Shown in pieces: positions 37,538 through 62,877 of a DNA stretch of 64,000 nucleotides. This stretch comes from Chromera velia (lineage: Eukaryota; Sar; Chromeraceae): positions 1 through 64,000 of the forward strand of contig JAHBMJ010004785.1 of assembly GCA_018398765.1 (NCBI GenBank), written 5' to 3'. Both the position numbers and the translations under genes were made by a program. Position 1 is the first letter of the stretch; each line of letters starts with the position of its first letter. The notes under the pieces are model-generated. The model saw only the letters and a list, made by a program, of their open reading frames with translations, was not told where the DNA came from and ran no database searches.

Positions 37538-37600
37538 ATGCACATCACTGTGACATCAGACTGAGTCAGTCGCGTCCAAACAAAGTAAAGGTCGGCAACC

Positions 37601-39525
37601 ATGATACGCTGTCACCTTTTCTACGTGATTGCAATTTGCAGTCTTGCCTTCCAATGCCTTGCCAAAGATCTCAAGGTTGCCACCGTCAACACCTTGTCGC
37701 AGTCGAAATGCGCTGCCACGCCCGGAGGGATTCCGAGCATGACGGCTGAGGATGCGCTCGCAAAGAAAACGTGGCTCACTGACACCCTCTTGACTGCAAA
37801 GGTCAAGAATGCCAACCTTGACATCGTCACACTGCAAGAGATCGATGTTGGTGAGAGCAGTGGTAAAGAGTCCGGCAAATCTTCCCATGCCGATGTGAAG
37901 AAATGGGCCGAAGACAATGGTTACACATTTGCGTCCAGCATTCCATCTCCCGATTACAAACCCGACCCTGGTTCGAAGGAAGACGGCGTGGTCCTCCTTC
38001 TGAAGACAGCCACTTTCGAAAACCCTCATGTCTGCACCAAACTGCGCACCGGTACATCCAAGGAGGATCGCGTGGTTGTTTGCGATGGGTTGAAGGTCAA
38101 CGGAGCTGGCACTCTGAATGTCTTCGCAGCCCACGCTCCTTCGAGCACCTTCCCGACGGAAGAAGCCGACCCGACTGTTTGGGCGAAGTTGAAGAATGCC
38201 CACTTGATTCTAGGTGACATGAACGAGGAGTCCAAATCCTTCAAAGCCCGCATAGATGCCAAAAACACAAAGAAAGGATACACCTCCGAGGTCTACCCGC
38301 CCGCTGGAAGCGACACCCCCCCCAATGGGTGTGTTTCTCCTGCGAAGACCGGGGAGAGTTATGAGTGGCCCCTGTCAACGACCAGAAAGGACGTGTACAA
38401 ATACAGAAAGCTTGCACAGGCTGCAGAGAACACGGTCTCATTCCAAAACCTCGCTGAAGAGCAAAAAACTTGTGCAGCACTGAAATGCAAACCTGGAGAC
38501 ACAGACTGCTGTGAGCTGGATCCCACGCAGAAGCCAAAGACATACAAAGAGGACGGTGTAAGTAGCTTGTCGAGTCCTCAACCAATTCTGTCCATACTCT
38601 GTCCTCGCTTTGCCTTTTCTCGATTGTCTTTTCTGCCCTATCTTTATTCATATTTGGCTTTCATGTGCGCTCATCCTGTTATCCGCTTAGATGTTTGAGA
38701 CAGAGCAAAAACCACCATACAGCCTTTTACGTGTCGAAACGAACTTTCATTCCCCTTCTGTATGGCATTTCAAGGCTGTTTCTGCATGTGCTGTCTCTCT
38801 TTTGGTTTCAATCTATACACGTTTGAATCATTCTGACTCCAAACCGTTTCCTAGAGGCACTGGATTTTTCACAAACAAAATTTCTGTGTGTGCATCTTGA
38901 GTCCACACCCTCGAAGTGTCTGCCTGAATGCAGAACGTCTGCAAGTACGCTGACAGGATTTGTGGCGGTGACTCGAAGAACCTGGCCGAGATGAACAAGC
39001 TGAAGGACGAGGGAAAAGACATTTCAGCTGAAAATTTCGATCTGAAAACCCTCTGGCAGTCGATCCACTGCTCCGATCAGACTTGCAAAGCTGTGGACGG
39101 ATCAATGCAGAGCCAGTTGACTGAGACAGGAGGATTCGGCCAGGAGGATCTGGTCATGGTCAAGGCGCCCCTGGCGTTCAAGAGAGGCAGGCAGTCGATC
39201 TATCCGATGAAAATACGACTGATGAAGACCACGAAAACAAAAGTGATTAAGGCCACCAGCCCAGACAAGGAAGACGAGGTGAAGGTGGAGGTCAACTATA
39301 CGCCGGTGGAAGGCAAGACAGTGAACACTGACGATGGAAGTGCCGGAGCCCAACCGGGGATGCCAAACAGATACTGGCCATCGGATCACTTCATGATCAC
39401 TGCAGGTCAGTCACTCAGACAACCCGAACATGCACGACACACATCCATCCTGATTCCCTGCAGGTCTGCTCACGGATACCTCAGACAGAAAAACCCACCT
39501 TGCAACGCATATGAAGCTACGGTGA
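37601..39525 (+). CDS. Secreted endonuclease/exonuclease/phosphatase (EEP) fold protein
   Basis: Exons are 37601-38557 (donor GTAAGT), 38934-39405 (donor GTCAGT) and 39464-39525, giving 496 residues. The first ~21 residues (core FYVIAICSLAFQCLA) are a signal peptide. The EEP signature residues appear in order: ATVNT strand 1, VTLQEID (metal-binding Glu near residue 80), a VFAAHAPS strand, LILGDMNEE (Asp/Asn) and WPSDHFMI (terminal Asp-His). A complete catalytic set argues for an active metal-dependent phosphodiesterase or nuclease of the DNase I-like superfamily. An insert of roughly 200 residues between GDMN and SDH is Cys-containing (CKPGDTDCC, CKYADRICGG, CSDQTCK) and may be disulfide-bonded, fitting an extracellular or luminal protein. 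The substrate (nucleic acid, phosphoinositide or sphingolipid) cannot be chosen from sequence. The last exon adds about 20 residues ending in KLR. Confidence 0.85.
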
Positions 39526-39899
39526 ACCCTCCAGGTCTCGAAGCCCTTCTCTGCTGTTTTTCTCTCGCCTCATTTCTTGATCATCATTCCGTTCGGCTGC
39601 CGTTGTTCTCTCTCGTCATGCGCCGAGTCATCTCTCGCATGTCTCTCTCTGATACCTTTCTCGCAATGCTTGTCGATCCCTGGAGCTTTCTCGATGTTTC
39701 TCCATAAATGACGAGAGAGATTGATTTTTTTTCTCTCTTGCAGAAGTAACGATTCCGGGCACTCCTTCGTCAGTTCGTGCGTCAGTCAGTTGTCATACTG
39801 TACTTCAGTCAACCTATCATCCTCACAACCATCTTGGTCCGGGCATGTATCCATCCTTTTATTTTTTCATTCACAAATTCAGGCAACCAACCAGCCAAT

Positions 39900-40095
39900 C
39901 GCTCATTCATTCATTCATTCATTCATTCATTCAGTCAGTCAGTCAGTCAGTCAGACAATCAGTCAGTCAGTCAGTCAGTCAGACAGTCAGTCAGTCAGTC
40001 AGTCAGTGAGTCAGTCAGTGAGTCCGTCAGCGAGTCAGTCAGTGAGTCAGTCAGTCAGTCAGTCAGTCAGTCAGTCAGTCAATCAATCAATCAAA
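39900..40095 (+). repeat. (ATTC)n and (GTCA)n tandem tract
   Basis: ATTC units at about 39903-39932 pass directly into imperfect GTCA repeats that continue to about 40085 and end in CAATCAATCA. It is the longest GTCA array in the window and lies outside the modelled genes. Confidence 0.9.
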
Positions 40096-42006
40096 CAGCC
40101 CGTCGTTGCTTCACTTGTTGTTGTGCTAAAGAGTCACTCAGTCAATCTGCTTGTCGGTCCGTCAATTGCTGAGGCAAATTTCTCCTGCAAGCATCTGTCC
40201 AGAGACATTTGAGGAACTCTCTTCCATTTCATCTCTGGATCTATTCCGTCCTCTCCCGGTCTTCATCCCCCCACCACTCGCTCTCCTTAACTTTGCTTTG
40301 GACGTGTCGGACACAGAACTGTCGTGCAATGTGTCTGACCCCAGGCTTGCATTACCTGCATCTCTCTCCCCCCTTCTCTCTCTCTCTCTCCTCTGTGTGT
40401 GTGTGTGTGTGTTTCTGTGGGATTGTGTTCATTGCGTTTGTGTACTTGTTGGTTGATCCGAAAGTCTGGTGACCTCTATGCATTCTCGCTTGGCTTGTGC
40501 AGTTACATGGAGCCAACCAAATCGTCAATCGCAAAACAAAACACAGCCACCGGCTTCCTCAGCGGTATTCAACGCCATGTCCCACAGCCCTAGCTGGACA
40601 GGAGCTGGATGGGTCGGGGCTCTCGAACGTTCAAGAGAATCAATCGGGCCCGGGTAGTGAAGAAACATCACAACACAAGAAAGAGAAGACAGAAAGAAAT
40701 CGTGTGCGTCTCCTACCTACCCGGCATACGCTCTTCGTGGTCCCTTGCAGTCCGGAAGATGGACATACAGACAGACAGAGAGACAGACGCACGGTCTCCG
40801 TGAGTCACTCGATCACAGCAGTCACGCATAAGAATAAGCATGCAGTTTTTGTCCACAAACATGCAGTGAGGCAATGAAAATGAAAAGCTCTTCCCCCAAG
40901 CAGGGAAGCTTTGGAAAAGCGAACCCGCTGTTGCATGGAAAATGTCAATTCCAGCACCATGAATAATGAGCCAATCCATCCTGCTGAAGCGATGCAGCAG
41001 GTCATGGGGGGGAGGGGAGAAGCGCTGACTTCGAATATTCTCCATGGAAACTCCTCCTGTGACTCGGGCCCGCCTTTCTTCCTGGAGGGTAGTGGGCTTG
41101 GGATGGCTTGGGTGCTAGCTTGGGTGTTCAAGGAACCTTTAAGCATTTGTACTCAGGCTGAAACTGAGGCTTTCAAATACTTCAACACTCTGCTAGACAT
41201 AATAAGAAATTCCGGGGCTGGAATGATTCTGAACCAGCTATGAGTCTATGACTGATTGAAGGACTTTTACAAATTGAATTACCGGGCCCGGTAACCCGGG
41301 CATGCATTTACTATGATAAATTTAATAATCTTTAGGGCACCCCCAGTACTAGCTCCAGCGTCTATTTTAGTGTCTATTGGTTTGTGTTAGATCATTCACA
41401 AATTTTAAAAAATATTTGGGGTTTACGTCTCTAATTTATCGGTGTCTATCTATTGAAGTTTGCCTTGTCTGTTGATATTTAAGACTACATTCGATAAACA
41501 GAACATACATGCCATAAAATTTGGCATAAATAATATAAGTCTATTTAATTTATTTAATTGTACTAAATCCTAGTCGTATGCTAAATCTAATGCTCACTAT
41601 AGCTAGTACTCAAATTATTGAGTCAAAGTAGTAAGTTAAAGTAAAGACTGTACTAATAGTATACAATTGAAGTGCCTTAAAGAACTTTTAATATATAAGT
41701 TAAAACTATTTTATTTCCGCCTTTTAAATCATTTGATTTCAAATATTTAATTTCAGTTTTGATTGTACATTTCTATAGGGTTATACATTGTTTTACTCAT
41801 TGTTTTTTTGTATAGATCCAAATTTTTATTAATCTGTACGGTAATAATGTCTTCAATACAATATTACTAGCTTTAAAATATATTTTTAAAAATATTTTTT
41901 ACAGATATTAATCAAATTATAGTCTACTTTGAGGTTCTTTAGTAATTCGTTAATTAAATTGAGCAAAACGAATATTGTTTTAAAAATGATGAGGCGGCCT
42001 ACTCTG

Positions 42007-42095
42007 TGGCTAGCCCTGTGGTTGAGCAAGTGGCTGGAATCAAAGAAGCGTATATGAATGAATGAATGAATGAATGAATGAATGAATGAATGACT
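42007..42095 (+). other. tRNA-like A box with GAAT microsatellite tail
   Basis: TAGCCCTGTGGTTGAGC (42011-42027) matches an RNA polymerase III A box well. About 25 bases on, the sequence runs into a GAAT repeat tail (42055-42092). No clear B box was found. A head with a short-repeat tail is a common SINE design, but the call is weak. Confidence 0.3.
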
Positions 42096-43319
42096 AAAGC
42101 CGTCGGAGCCTATAGTATGAATTAAGTTTTTGAGCTTACCAAACCATTTTTAGCAGTCACAAGTAAGCTTGCAGCGTGCGATAGTAGCTTCCCAGGTTGA
42201 TGGGAGGATCACAAAGTAGATTGAAATCACTGGCCTTCGACTGTACGGGCACTGGCGTGCAAGGGCGGCCATGCATGGAGGCTGAACGCATGCGTGCCTT
42301 GGCGGAGTTCATTACAGCCCCACGGGGTCCAGCCAGTCCTCTAACCTGTCGGACGTGTCTTGAGGATTTAGAGCGGCAGGGCAGATGGCGTTGTGCTGCA
42401 AAAAGATCAGTGAGGCAAAAGTCCAGTTTGAAGCTGCGGAAGAACAGACTGCATCTGGACATCAAGCAAGCAGCTCGCACAGGCAAACACCAGAATGTTA
42501 AAGAAAAAAACGAACAAGCCAAACGCTCAATTTGGTGGCTGGATCGTCCAGCTATCTTAATGTCTGGATCAAAGCTCCATTTTTGGTCCGTGTCTGCGTT
42601 CTCTTCGTCTTTCTGCTGGCGGCAGTGGAGGAACGGACTGCCACAGGTGGTAAAGCGGAACCTCTGTTCACCACATGCGGCCACAACCTGCATTTTTGTG
42701 TGAGGTTGGTCTCCCATGTCCCCACTAATGATGATACTGATCCAGGCGATGTGTTACGACAAGACTCTGTCTGACAACTCAACTAAAATTCCCTCGATCC
42801 CCTTTCTCCCACTCGACTAACCTCGTGTATTCGCTGTTGAATTTTTGTGACGCTGCACGGCAGAGCAGGAGAAGGAATGAAAAAAAAAAAAGACGCAAAA
42901 AGGTAGGAAGATTGTGATGAGGACAGCAGACGGACTCTATAAGAAAAACCGAAGCTTCCCCACGTATCGACACAAGAACACTCGCTCGAGATTCAAACAA
43001 AATTTGGTTGAGTCCAAAGCGCGTAGAACCGGGACGCAAACCTATTGATTGTGCTTCACAAGTTTCCTTATGAGATGAAGGCGCATTGCTGGAAAAGTTC
43101 AAGAAACCGTGAATGGAGTCTTTACGAAATGAAAGACAGGCGGCAATCAGAAGCAACCTCTTCTCTGTAAAGGCATTCACGCACAATTTCAATCAATCTA
43201 GGGGGGTATTACACAACATGCAACGAAGAGAAGACAGCCAGAAAAGTCAAAAGTCCGAGCTAGTGGGGATGACTGACTGGGCTCTCAAGGACAGCAGCTC
43301 CTTCTGTGCCTGCGTGCAC

Positions 43320-43329
43320 ACACACACAG

Positions 43330-43388
<59 letters not shown>

Positions 43389-43487
43389 ACAGAGAGAGAG
43401 AACAGAGACAGACAGAGAGAGAGAGAAAGAGAGAGAACAGAGAGAGAGAACAGAGACAGAGAGAGAGAGAGAACAGAGAGAGAGAAC

Positions 43488-43526
<39 letters not shown>

Positions 43527-43642
43527 AGAGAGAGAACAGAGAGAGAGAACAGAGACAGAGAGAGAGAGAGAGAGAACAGAGAGAGAACACAGAGAGAGAA
43601 CAGAGACAGAGAGAGAGAGAGAGAACAGAGAGAGAGAACAAA
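43320..43642. repeat. CA tract and higher-order GA/ACAGAG repeat
   Basis: A CA run is followed by about 280 bp built from GA dinucleotides with regularly spaced ACAGAG and AACAGAG interruptions. All three plus-strand frames stay open (Arg/Glu/Thr strings), which is an artefact of the repeat. Confidence 0.9.
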
Positions 43643-43993
43643 GAGAGCCAGTGTATGCATATGCATGCGGAGTCAAAAACTTGGACCGAAACTGGTGCAG
43701 CGGAGAATGAGTTGGTCAGATCGTTTGCCAGTGGTCACTGATGCATCTTCTTGGCGTACTTGAAAGAGACTTCTAGAACACAACACGTTGCGCCTGCTTG
43801 AACTATTCAACTCGCTTGTAAGCTTAAAGTTCTTTTGTCTGTTTGACTAACCCCTTCTTCAACCGACGCCCTCAATTGACTATAGTTGGAGTGCTCTTTG
43901 CCTTATTTGGTGTATGGATCGTCATTCATGCTACCTAAGGGTGCGTCAGCTTCTGCAGAAGCCCCTACCCCTTCCAGTTTCTTTCTCACCCCC

Positions 43994-45262
43994 TCAGAGA
44001 CTGAATTCTGTGCCTACCTTACTGTAGCTCCTCAAGGATTCATCTACCTCCAGGTTCATGGCCTTCACCTTCTTCACAAGTTTCTCCCGAGACCTGGACG
44101 TCTCCTCGTGAGTCGAGTGGAGCACCCGTCTCTCTGGCTGCTTCTTCAGAGCCCTCTCCATCAAGGCAGCAGACCGGACAGCCAGAATCTCATCGCTATC
44201 GTCGTCATCTCCTGTGGACTCTGGGGGCACGTCTGGGATCTGTCTCTGGGCGTACCTCACCGACCATCCCGCCCTCTCCTGGTGAGCAGGTATGAGGTAT
44301 TCTGGGTCCGTCTCTGCCGGGATGCGGCCCCACTGATCCAGTTTGGCGGCGGACCCGGGGTAGGGGTCGATGTCTGAAGTGGGGATGAGCGAGAGAGCGT
44401 GGGAGTGCCGTTGAAGAAGCTGCAAGGAATGGGAGGAACCCCAGAGAGGATTTTGAGTAAAGGGCAGATGGAAGAAATGTCCGGGTCTCGAGAGAAAAAA
44501 GATACGGAAAATGAGGGCTGAGAAAGGACGCACAAAATTTGAGTTTTTGTCCTTTGATGAATTGGTCCGGCAGAGAGGAACAAATAACAATCGATGCAGC
44601 AGGGTCAAACAAAAGCAGCATACCATGCTGGCTCTGTGAGATATTCTTTCTGTCAGAACACGATGCGAAATTCGCTCATGGCTTGCGCAAAGGGACAGTC
44701 ATGCCTCTGACTGACTCACTGCTTGATTGCCTGCCTGCCTGCCTGATTGATTGATTCATTGATTGGTTGACTGACGTTCTTTGCCATCAGGATAAGTTCC
44801 CTGTCGCACTCTCCGTCTGTGACCTCCCTGATGATCGGGGACAGAGAAGAAGAAGAAGAAGAAGGAACAAAGCAAGACACATGAATGAATAAACAGAGAG
44901 GATGATGGACGGTCGGAAGATATTCGGATGATGAGGAAGGGGGACATGATGATCGGATCGAGGCGGAAGAGGGATGGAGATCTGGGATGCCTTCCTTGCA
45001 CATTGTCATGCTGCATCGTTCCCTGTTCTTTGTGCACGTGCTTCTGTCTGACCTGATGTGCTGCTCCAACACCGCCCCTCTAACCGTGAGAGAGTGCGAC
45101 ATGGCTGCAGCTCTGTGGACGAGCACCTGCTGTCTCAACCTGTCGATTCTGCAACAGCGTTCGTTCAGTCGAGAAATCAAAAACAAATGCGGGAGATAGA
45201 ACCGATTTTTGACTTTCCAGGACAACCAAAACGGAGAAGGAAGACGGCTGGGGAGAAAAGAG

Positions 45263-45297
<35 letters not shown>

Positions 45298-48200
45298 GAT
45301 GTTCCTATCTCGCGTATCATTTGAAGAAGCGTTTCGTGCAGATCTAGAAATAAGTATAGAATCCTGGTCTGCTGTGATCGCCGTTCTTTCTGTGTGTAAG
45401 CAGCGATTCTCTTGTTGTGGCGGAGCCTGCAGAGCACAGCTGCGTGCTTTTTTCTCTGTGTATCTCGACAGACCTTTTCCTCTGTGTAACTTCTTCTTCG
45501 TACGACATCTCATCGGCCTCTACAAATGCCAGCTGCACAGAAGAGAAGCAGGCGAGACATAGAGAGACAAGTGCAAGCGAAAGCTCTCCGCTTATCTGGC
45601 ACTTTTCGTAAATCAATGTCTCAAAATTTATTATTTCGACTGTCGGAGAAAAACAGCCAAATCAGAGAACAAGCACAAGAAACACAGACCCTCACGCGCT
45701 CCTTCAGAAACATTCCAGGAAGGAAACTGCAGAACTAAATCGCTTTACCGCTGCCTTGACGCACGCACAAACCCACTGTTTTCATTAATTCATACCGGCC
45801 TACCCGGTCAAGAAGGTAGTCGTTCTGCGCGATGAGAAGGTCATACAAGGGGCAGTCTGACAGAAGTCGGAGGGAGCCTCGGAGCTGTAGGGGGGCAGGA
45901 AGGATGGGAGAGGGGAATGAAGGGTAAGAAGAAAGGAGGGAAATCGAAGAGGGAAAAGAAAGGGAATAGATCAAGAAGTTGAATGAAAATGTCACTTGAT
46001 CTTGCCGACAAACATTATTCTTGAGGCGGAAAATGGAGCATCGAGAGTGGGAGTGAGATTGAGATCGCGAAGGAACGAACAAACGAGGAGGTCGACACAA
46101 CACTTGAATATCAAAGCAAGTTATGAGACTGCCTTAAAGGCAAACGTACAAAGAAAGCAAAAACAAAAAAGGCCCTCACAGACCTCCAACCGCAGATCCT
46201 CTTCTGCTTCTGCCACCTCATTCTCCGTCCTGATCACGTCTTGTCTGCCGAGGGAAAGGAAAGGAAGGAAGGAAGGATGAGCTGAGTTATGCTTAATTTC
46301 CAGAGCAAAAACCAAAAGGAACGAGAAGAAGATCTTGCAAGCTTGGAACGTAAACCAATGCAGTCACACGCAGAACCCGAGCAGCACCAAACGATTTCAT
46401 GGAGTCGTTTGCGCACCGTCCAAACACAACTCGGCATCTCTTGCATCGCAGAAAGAAGCGTCTGACGAGAGAGTAAAACAGAGTTAGAGCTGCACTTAAA
46501 TACATCTGACTGACTTCAAACGCTCTATGTAGGTCCTCTGCTTTCGAATCTCTGTCCGAGCCTGCGAAGTGACCATGCAAACAAAGACAAATGGTTAATG
46601 TCACCCCCCATCCCCTTCATACAGACGCCAGACGAGTGTTCGAAGTTGACACAGTCTCTCTACGTGTACGGAAGGAAATTCCTCTCGATCAGCCTCTGTT
46701 TCTTTCTGCGAGTAAGCTTTCTTCAGCCTATTCTGTTCATATGTGTCGCTGTCTGTCTCTGTGTCCTGTCTCTCTGCCATGCCGAGGTTTCAAAGCCACC
46801 CCTGTCTACCTGCAAGAGTTTGAAGTTAAGTTTAACGACGTTCTGCTCCTCTGGGTCCTCGATCGCGAGTTCTCTCTCCCAATCCGCAATTTTTTTCTCC
46901 AAATTCCTCAACCGACTTGTCGCCTGCACAATTGAGTGGGATAGCGAGAAGAGAAACGGACACAGAGAGAGTAGACACACAGAAGAGAACCAAGACTGCA
47001 AATGAAACGTCCAGCAACATGCCCTCCTCTGTTCAGCTTCTGTCTATGAAAGCTAGGGACAGAGAGAGCATATTGGTGCAATGAAGGAAGTGGCGGGTCG
47101 ATCGATCAAGGATGGCATTGCGTCGAATAATGAAGAGGAAGGAAGCGCAAAAGGATCTTTTGTGAGAAGACAAGTAAGGGAATGGAAGCGGCCTGATCCT
47201 TTTCGATGTGTTACCCCGTGGAGCGAAAGCACTGACCAAAACTCTCTCTCCCGTCTCTGTCTGCAATTGCATTTCGAGGTTCTCGTTTTCCTCCCTTAGT
47301 CGAAGAGCCTCTGCAGCACAACCAGCCAGTCAGGGGTCAGCCACAGACCGGCCAATCTTATGGCGTACACAATTCGTAGTCAATCGCTATCCCTCACAAC
47401 TCATTCCAGGATGCACTCCAGAAGAACAGCAACACTTATCCACCATATTTTGCTTACCAGCATGGCCTCTCTTGCGGCGCTTCTATAAAGCAAAAGGCCC
47501 AAATTTCTTCTGGTTGCTGTCCGTAGTGGATCAGCAAATGAGTCACCAGACCAGCATCTTTCCCGGGTGTTTCGCTTCAGCGTATAAAAAAGGACAGCAC
47601 GAATTCAGAAGAGAAGTGTGAAGGTAAGTTCAATTCATCAAGCCAAAAAATGACAGACCGTTTTCTGCCGTCTCTTGCTCTTTCAAGATCGTGTTGATCT
47701 TCACTTGGTTTTGTGCGACAAATTCCCGATTCGCCTGTTGGAAAGAACAGGAGGGGATGTGCATGAATGAACAAACGCGACGGCTAGAAGCGGAGGCGTT
47801 TTTGACTCCCCCGAACTCCAAAACAAACTATTGCGACACAAAGACGAAAATTTGAACTTTTTCTTCCATTGTTCTTTCGCACCACCCTTCTGACTGAACT
47901 TTTTGTCACCAGATGTCCGCAGTAGACAGGGAAGAACATTTTGCCAGCCAAGTAGGCATCTGACCAGCCCACCTGTCTGTAAGCGTCTCGCGCTGCACAA
48001 GCCTCCTCATGTGTCTTCTCTAACGCCTCGTACTGCTCCCTCAGTGCGTCCTTCTCCTTCTCTGCCTTCGCCTCTGACTTGACAGTCTCTGCCTTCGCCT
48101 CGGAAAGGAGGCGAGTCAGCCTCTTGCACTCTCGCATCGCGGCCGCATATCGATCTTCGCTCTCCGACAGCTGCGTTCACACCAGACAGATCGGCAGGCG

Positions 48201-49343
48201 GCACGAGAGACACAGCTAGGCAACGTACACACCCCAAAGAGAGGGGGAGAGAGAGAGAGAGAGAGAGTGAGAACAGGAAACGATGCGACTCTTCCTTCCT
48301 TCCTTCCTTCCTTCTTCGATCCTTCCTTGCTTTCTTCCGTCAGTCAGTCAGTCAGTCAGTCAGTCACGAAAGAACGCTCAAAGACTACGTCCAATGAAGG
48401 GTCTTTCACCACCCGCTCTTCGGTTTTTCCCCCACCACAATCGCAACGTGTACACCAGACCTCACGAAGAAGGCTCTCTTGCATCAGTGAATGCTTTCTC
48501 CATGGTACGACGGTGAACGAAAATCCAGTCTATCAGACCTGATGGTGCAGAGCTGCGGTGGAGGCCTCCTCAAGTGCCCCTGCCCACTCTCGGTAGTGCC
48601 TCTCTCCCTCCAACGCAAGCACGTGCTCACGAGCGTGCTGGGGGATCAACACGCTCGAAAAGCTGCGGATAAACGGACAAACAGCGAGGGGGGAACGCAG
48701 AGAAATCTGGTGCGTCCCAGAGAGAAGCTGAGCTTGATGTACTACAACAGAGCTCAAAAGATCGCCTCCTCACACATCCTTATACGACCCAGGTCATAAA
48801 AGGCACGCACCTCGACACTATTCCTTCAGAACTAAAGAGGGGGTCCGCGAACATATATATACTCCCGGCTGTTGCACGTCCTGGCAGGGAAGGCGAAAAC
48901 CGGACACTAAAGACGCGTCATATATGATCAAATGCAATCTAGCGCTGATTAAAGCAGGTAGACGGTACGTGCACGGTGGGATAAGTCATTTCAGAATGCA
49001 GGACCTTGTGCAACGCAACACATGTTGCCTCAGACTCGCATGTCTGGACCGACCTTATTGAGATGCAAAACCACCGTTTGCCGGGTGGGAGGCCGTCAAA
49101 GGGAAACGAGTCAAAGAGACGGGTCACCTTGGCTTCTTCCAGACAGAGACATGCCGAGGGGGTGGTGTCTTCCTTCTGCTCAAATTGGAAGAGAAAGTTC
49201 GCCTTCAGGACGCAATGCTTCTGCCGAAATCCTTTGGTGTTTCCTGTGGACTCCTGCCGCCACACGAGGCCCTCTGCCTTTGCAGGTCGGCCTTTGCTCT
49301 GTGCAAGAGCCCAGAGGACTTCTTCGTTCAGTTGGGTCGTCAT
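43994..49343 (-). CDS. PH-domain and coiled-coil protein (13 exons)
   Basis: Exons on the minus strand: 49343-49054, 48662-48539, 48170-47973, 47734-47659, 47310-47237, 46923-46810, 46561-46515, 46244-46184, 45884-45804, 45532-45474, 45148-45053, 44827-44776, 44419-43994. Every join is in phase, giving 565 residues. Residues about 20-131 form a PH domain: AEGLVWRQ, GFRQKHCVLKANFLFQF, a CLCLEEAKV strand, RWFCISIRS, then the C-terminal helix with the invariant Trp (YREWAGALEEAS, Trp123). PH domains bind phosphoinositides or protein partners at membranes. Residues about 139-440 are Glu/Lys/Arg/Leu-rich coiled coil (for example LTRLLSEAKAETVKSEAKAE). The C-terminal exon has an acidic DDDDSDE patch and a basic helix (REKLVKKVKAMNLEVDE). 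The closing TGA at 43996-43994 lies after a possible GTAGGC donor, so one more exon further left is possible. No exact family name is justified. It is head-to-head with TOP3B. Confidence 0.75.
48289..48367. repeat. CTTC and GTCA repeats within the PH-protein gene
   Basis: Intron sequence (minus-strand gene) with a CTTC run at 48289-48314 and a GTCA run at 48340-48366. On the gene's own strand the latter reads TGAC, so it does not form donor motifs there. Confidence 0.8.
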
Positions 49344-49973
49344 GGGCAGGGGCGGTTGGAAGAGAACAACAGAATTCTATTTTTTGTGCAAACAACACTC
49401 GTTGCGTGCATGTTGCATCTGCACCTGTTGTCCATCGGATTTCGCCTGATAGGGATGGGCCAGACAGAAGAATGACTGGTTCTCTTACACTCACAGACTG
49501 CCTGCAAGCTGTTCTGAAGTCGCGTGCGCTCGTCAGATCGTTTCAATGCATGTCATTGCATGATGCCAACTAAGATTCAGATTCACTTAAATTGCGACAA
49601 AACTTGTCACTCGGACCCAGAAAACGCGCGATTTGCGCGTGCGCATGCGATCCGCGCATGCACAGTCTGGAACAACTCGACTTGCTTTGGCGCGGCTGGG
49701 CCAAGAAGCTATAGGGATCAAATTGCGTCATATGACGTCTCACAAAGAGCTTCCTTCTCCAAAACTTGAGATGTCACAGCGAAAAGGAACTTCTCCAATA
49801 TTGCCACATGACTGCCAATCAAAGCTTTAGTGAACGACTTGCTATGGAGCTTCCTAAGAACTCATTTGACCGCACTCTGTACTGCATGACTGCCGACGAC
49901 GCGAGCAGTGCCGTCTCCCCGTCCCCCCTCGCCATTCCATCCCTGAAGTGACAAAGGGCCCATATCAAGCAAG
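49344..49973. promoter_or_regulatory. Shared upstream region of PH-protein gene (-) and TOP3B (+)
   Basis: These 630 bp lie between the two start codons. The composition is mixed, with a GCGCATGCG-type cluster near 49625-49660. No TATA-like element was recognised on either side. The context of the TOP3B start is AAGATGA. A head-to-head promoter is the simplest reading. Confidence 0.4.

Positions 49974-62877
<12,904 letters not shown>

Larger units (their letters stand above)
35628..37600. other. Intergenic region with AT-rich island and tRNA-like element
   Basis: After about 400 bp of mixed 3' flank, sequence from about 36040 to 37080 is strongly AT-rich with no supported gene. The island ends close to a tRNA-like stretch at 37102-37185. 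Repeats of TGCATGCG at about 37217-37260 follow, then GATA-type repeats at 37290-37325. No coding signal was seen up to the EEP start codon. Confidence 0.7.
39526..43993. other. Convergent intergenic region with repeats and AT-rich island
   Basis: This runs from the EEP stop to the stop of the PH/coiled-coil gene. ATTC then GTCA tandem repeats occupy about 39900-40095. A CT/GT tract is at 40376-40412. The piece 40497-41240 has acceptor-like TTGTGCAG and open frames but no domain. A 16-bp palindrome lies at 41279-41294, followed by an AT-rich island (about 41300-42180) that holds a tRNA-like head at 42007-42050 and a GAAT tail. A plus-strand frame of 168 codons at 42197-42703 is Lys/Arg-rich with a CRTCLEDL segment and is not recognised. 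A GA/ACAGAG block covers 43320-43640. Confidence 0.65.

Noticed and set aside
42197-42703. Transposon-encoded protein at the island edge
   Set aside because: No reverse transcriptase, integrase or transposase motif was visible; only a Lys/Arg-rich open frame with a short Cys pair.
43113-43763. Arg/Glu-rich 216-codon protein
   Set aside because: Most of it is the GA/ACAGAG repeat, which is open in all three frames.
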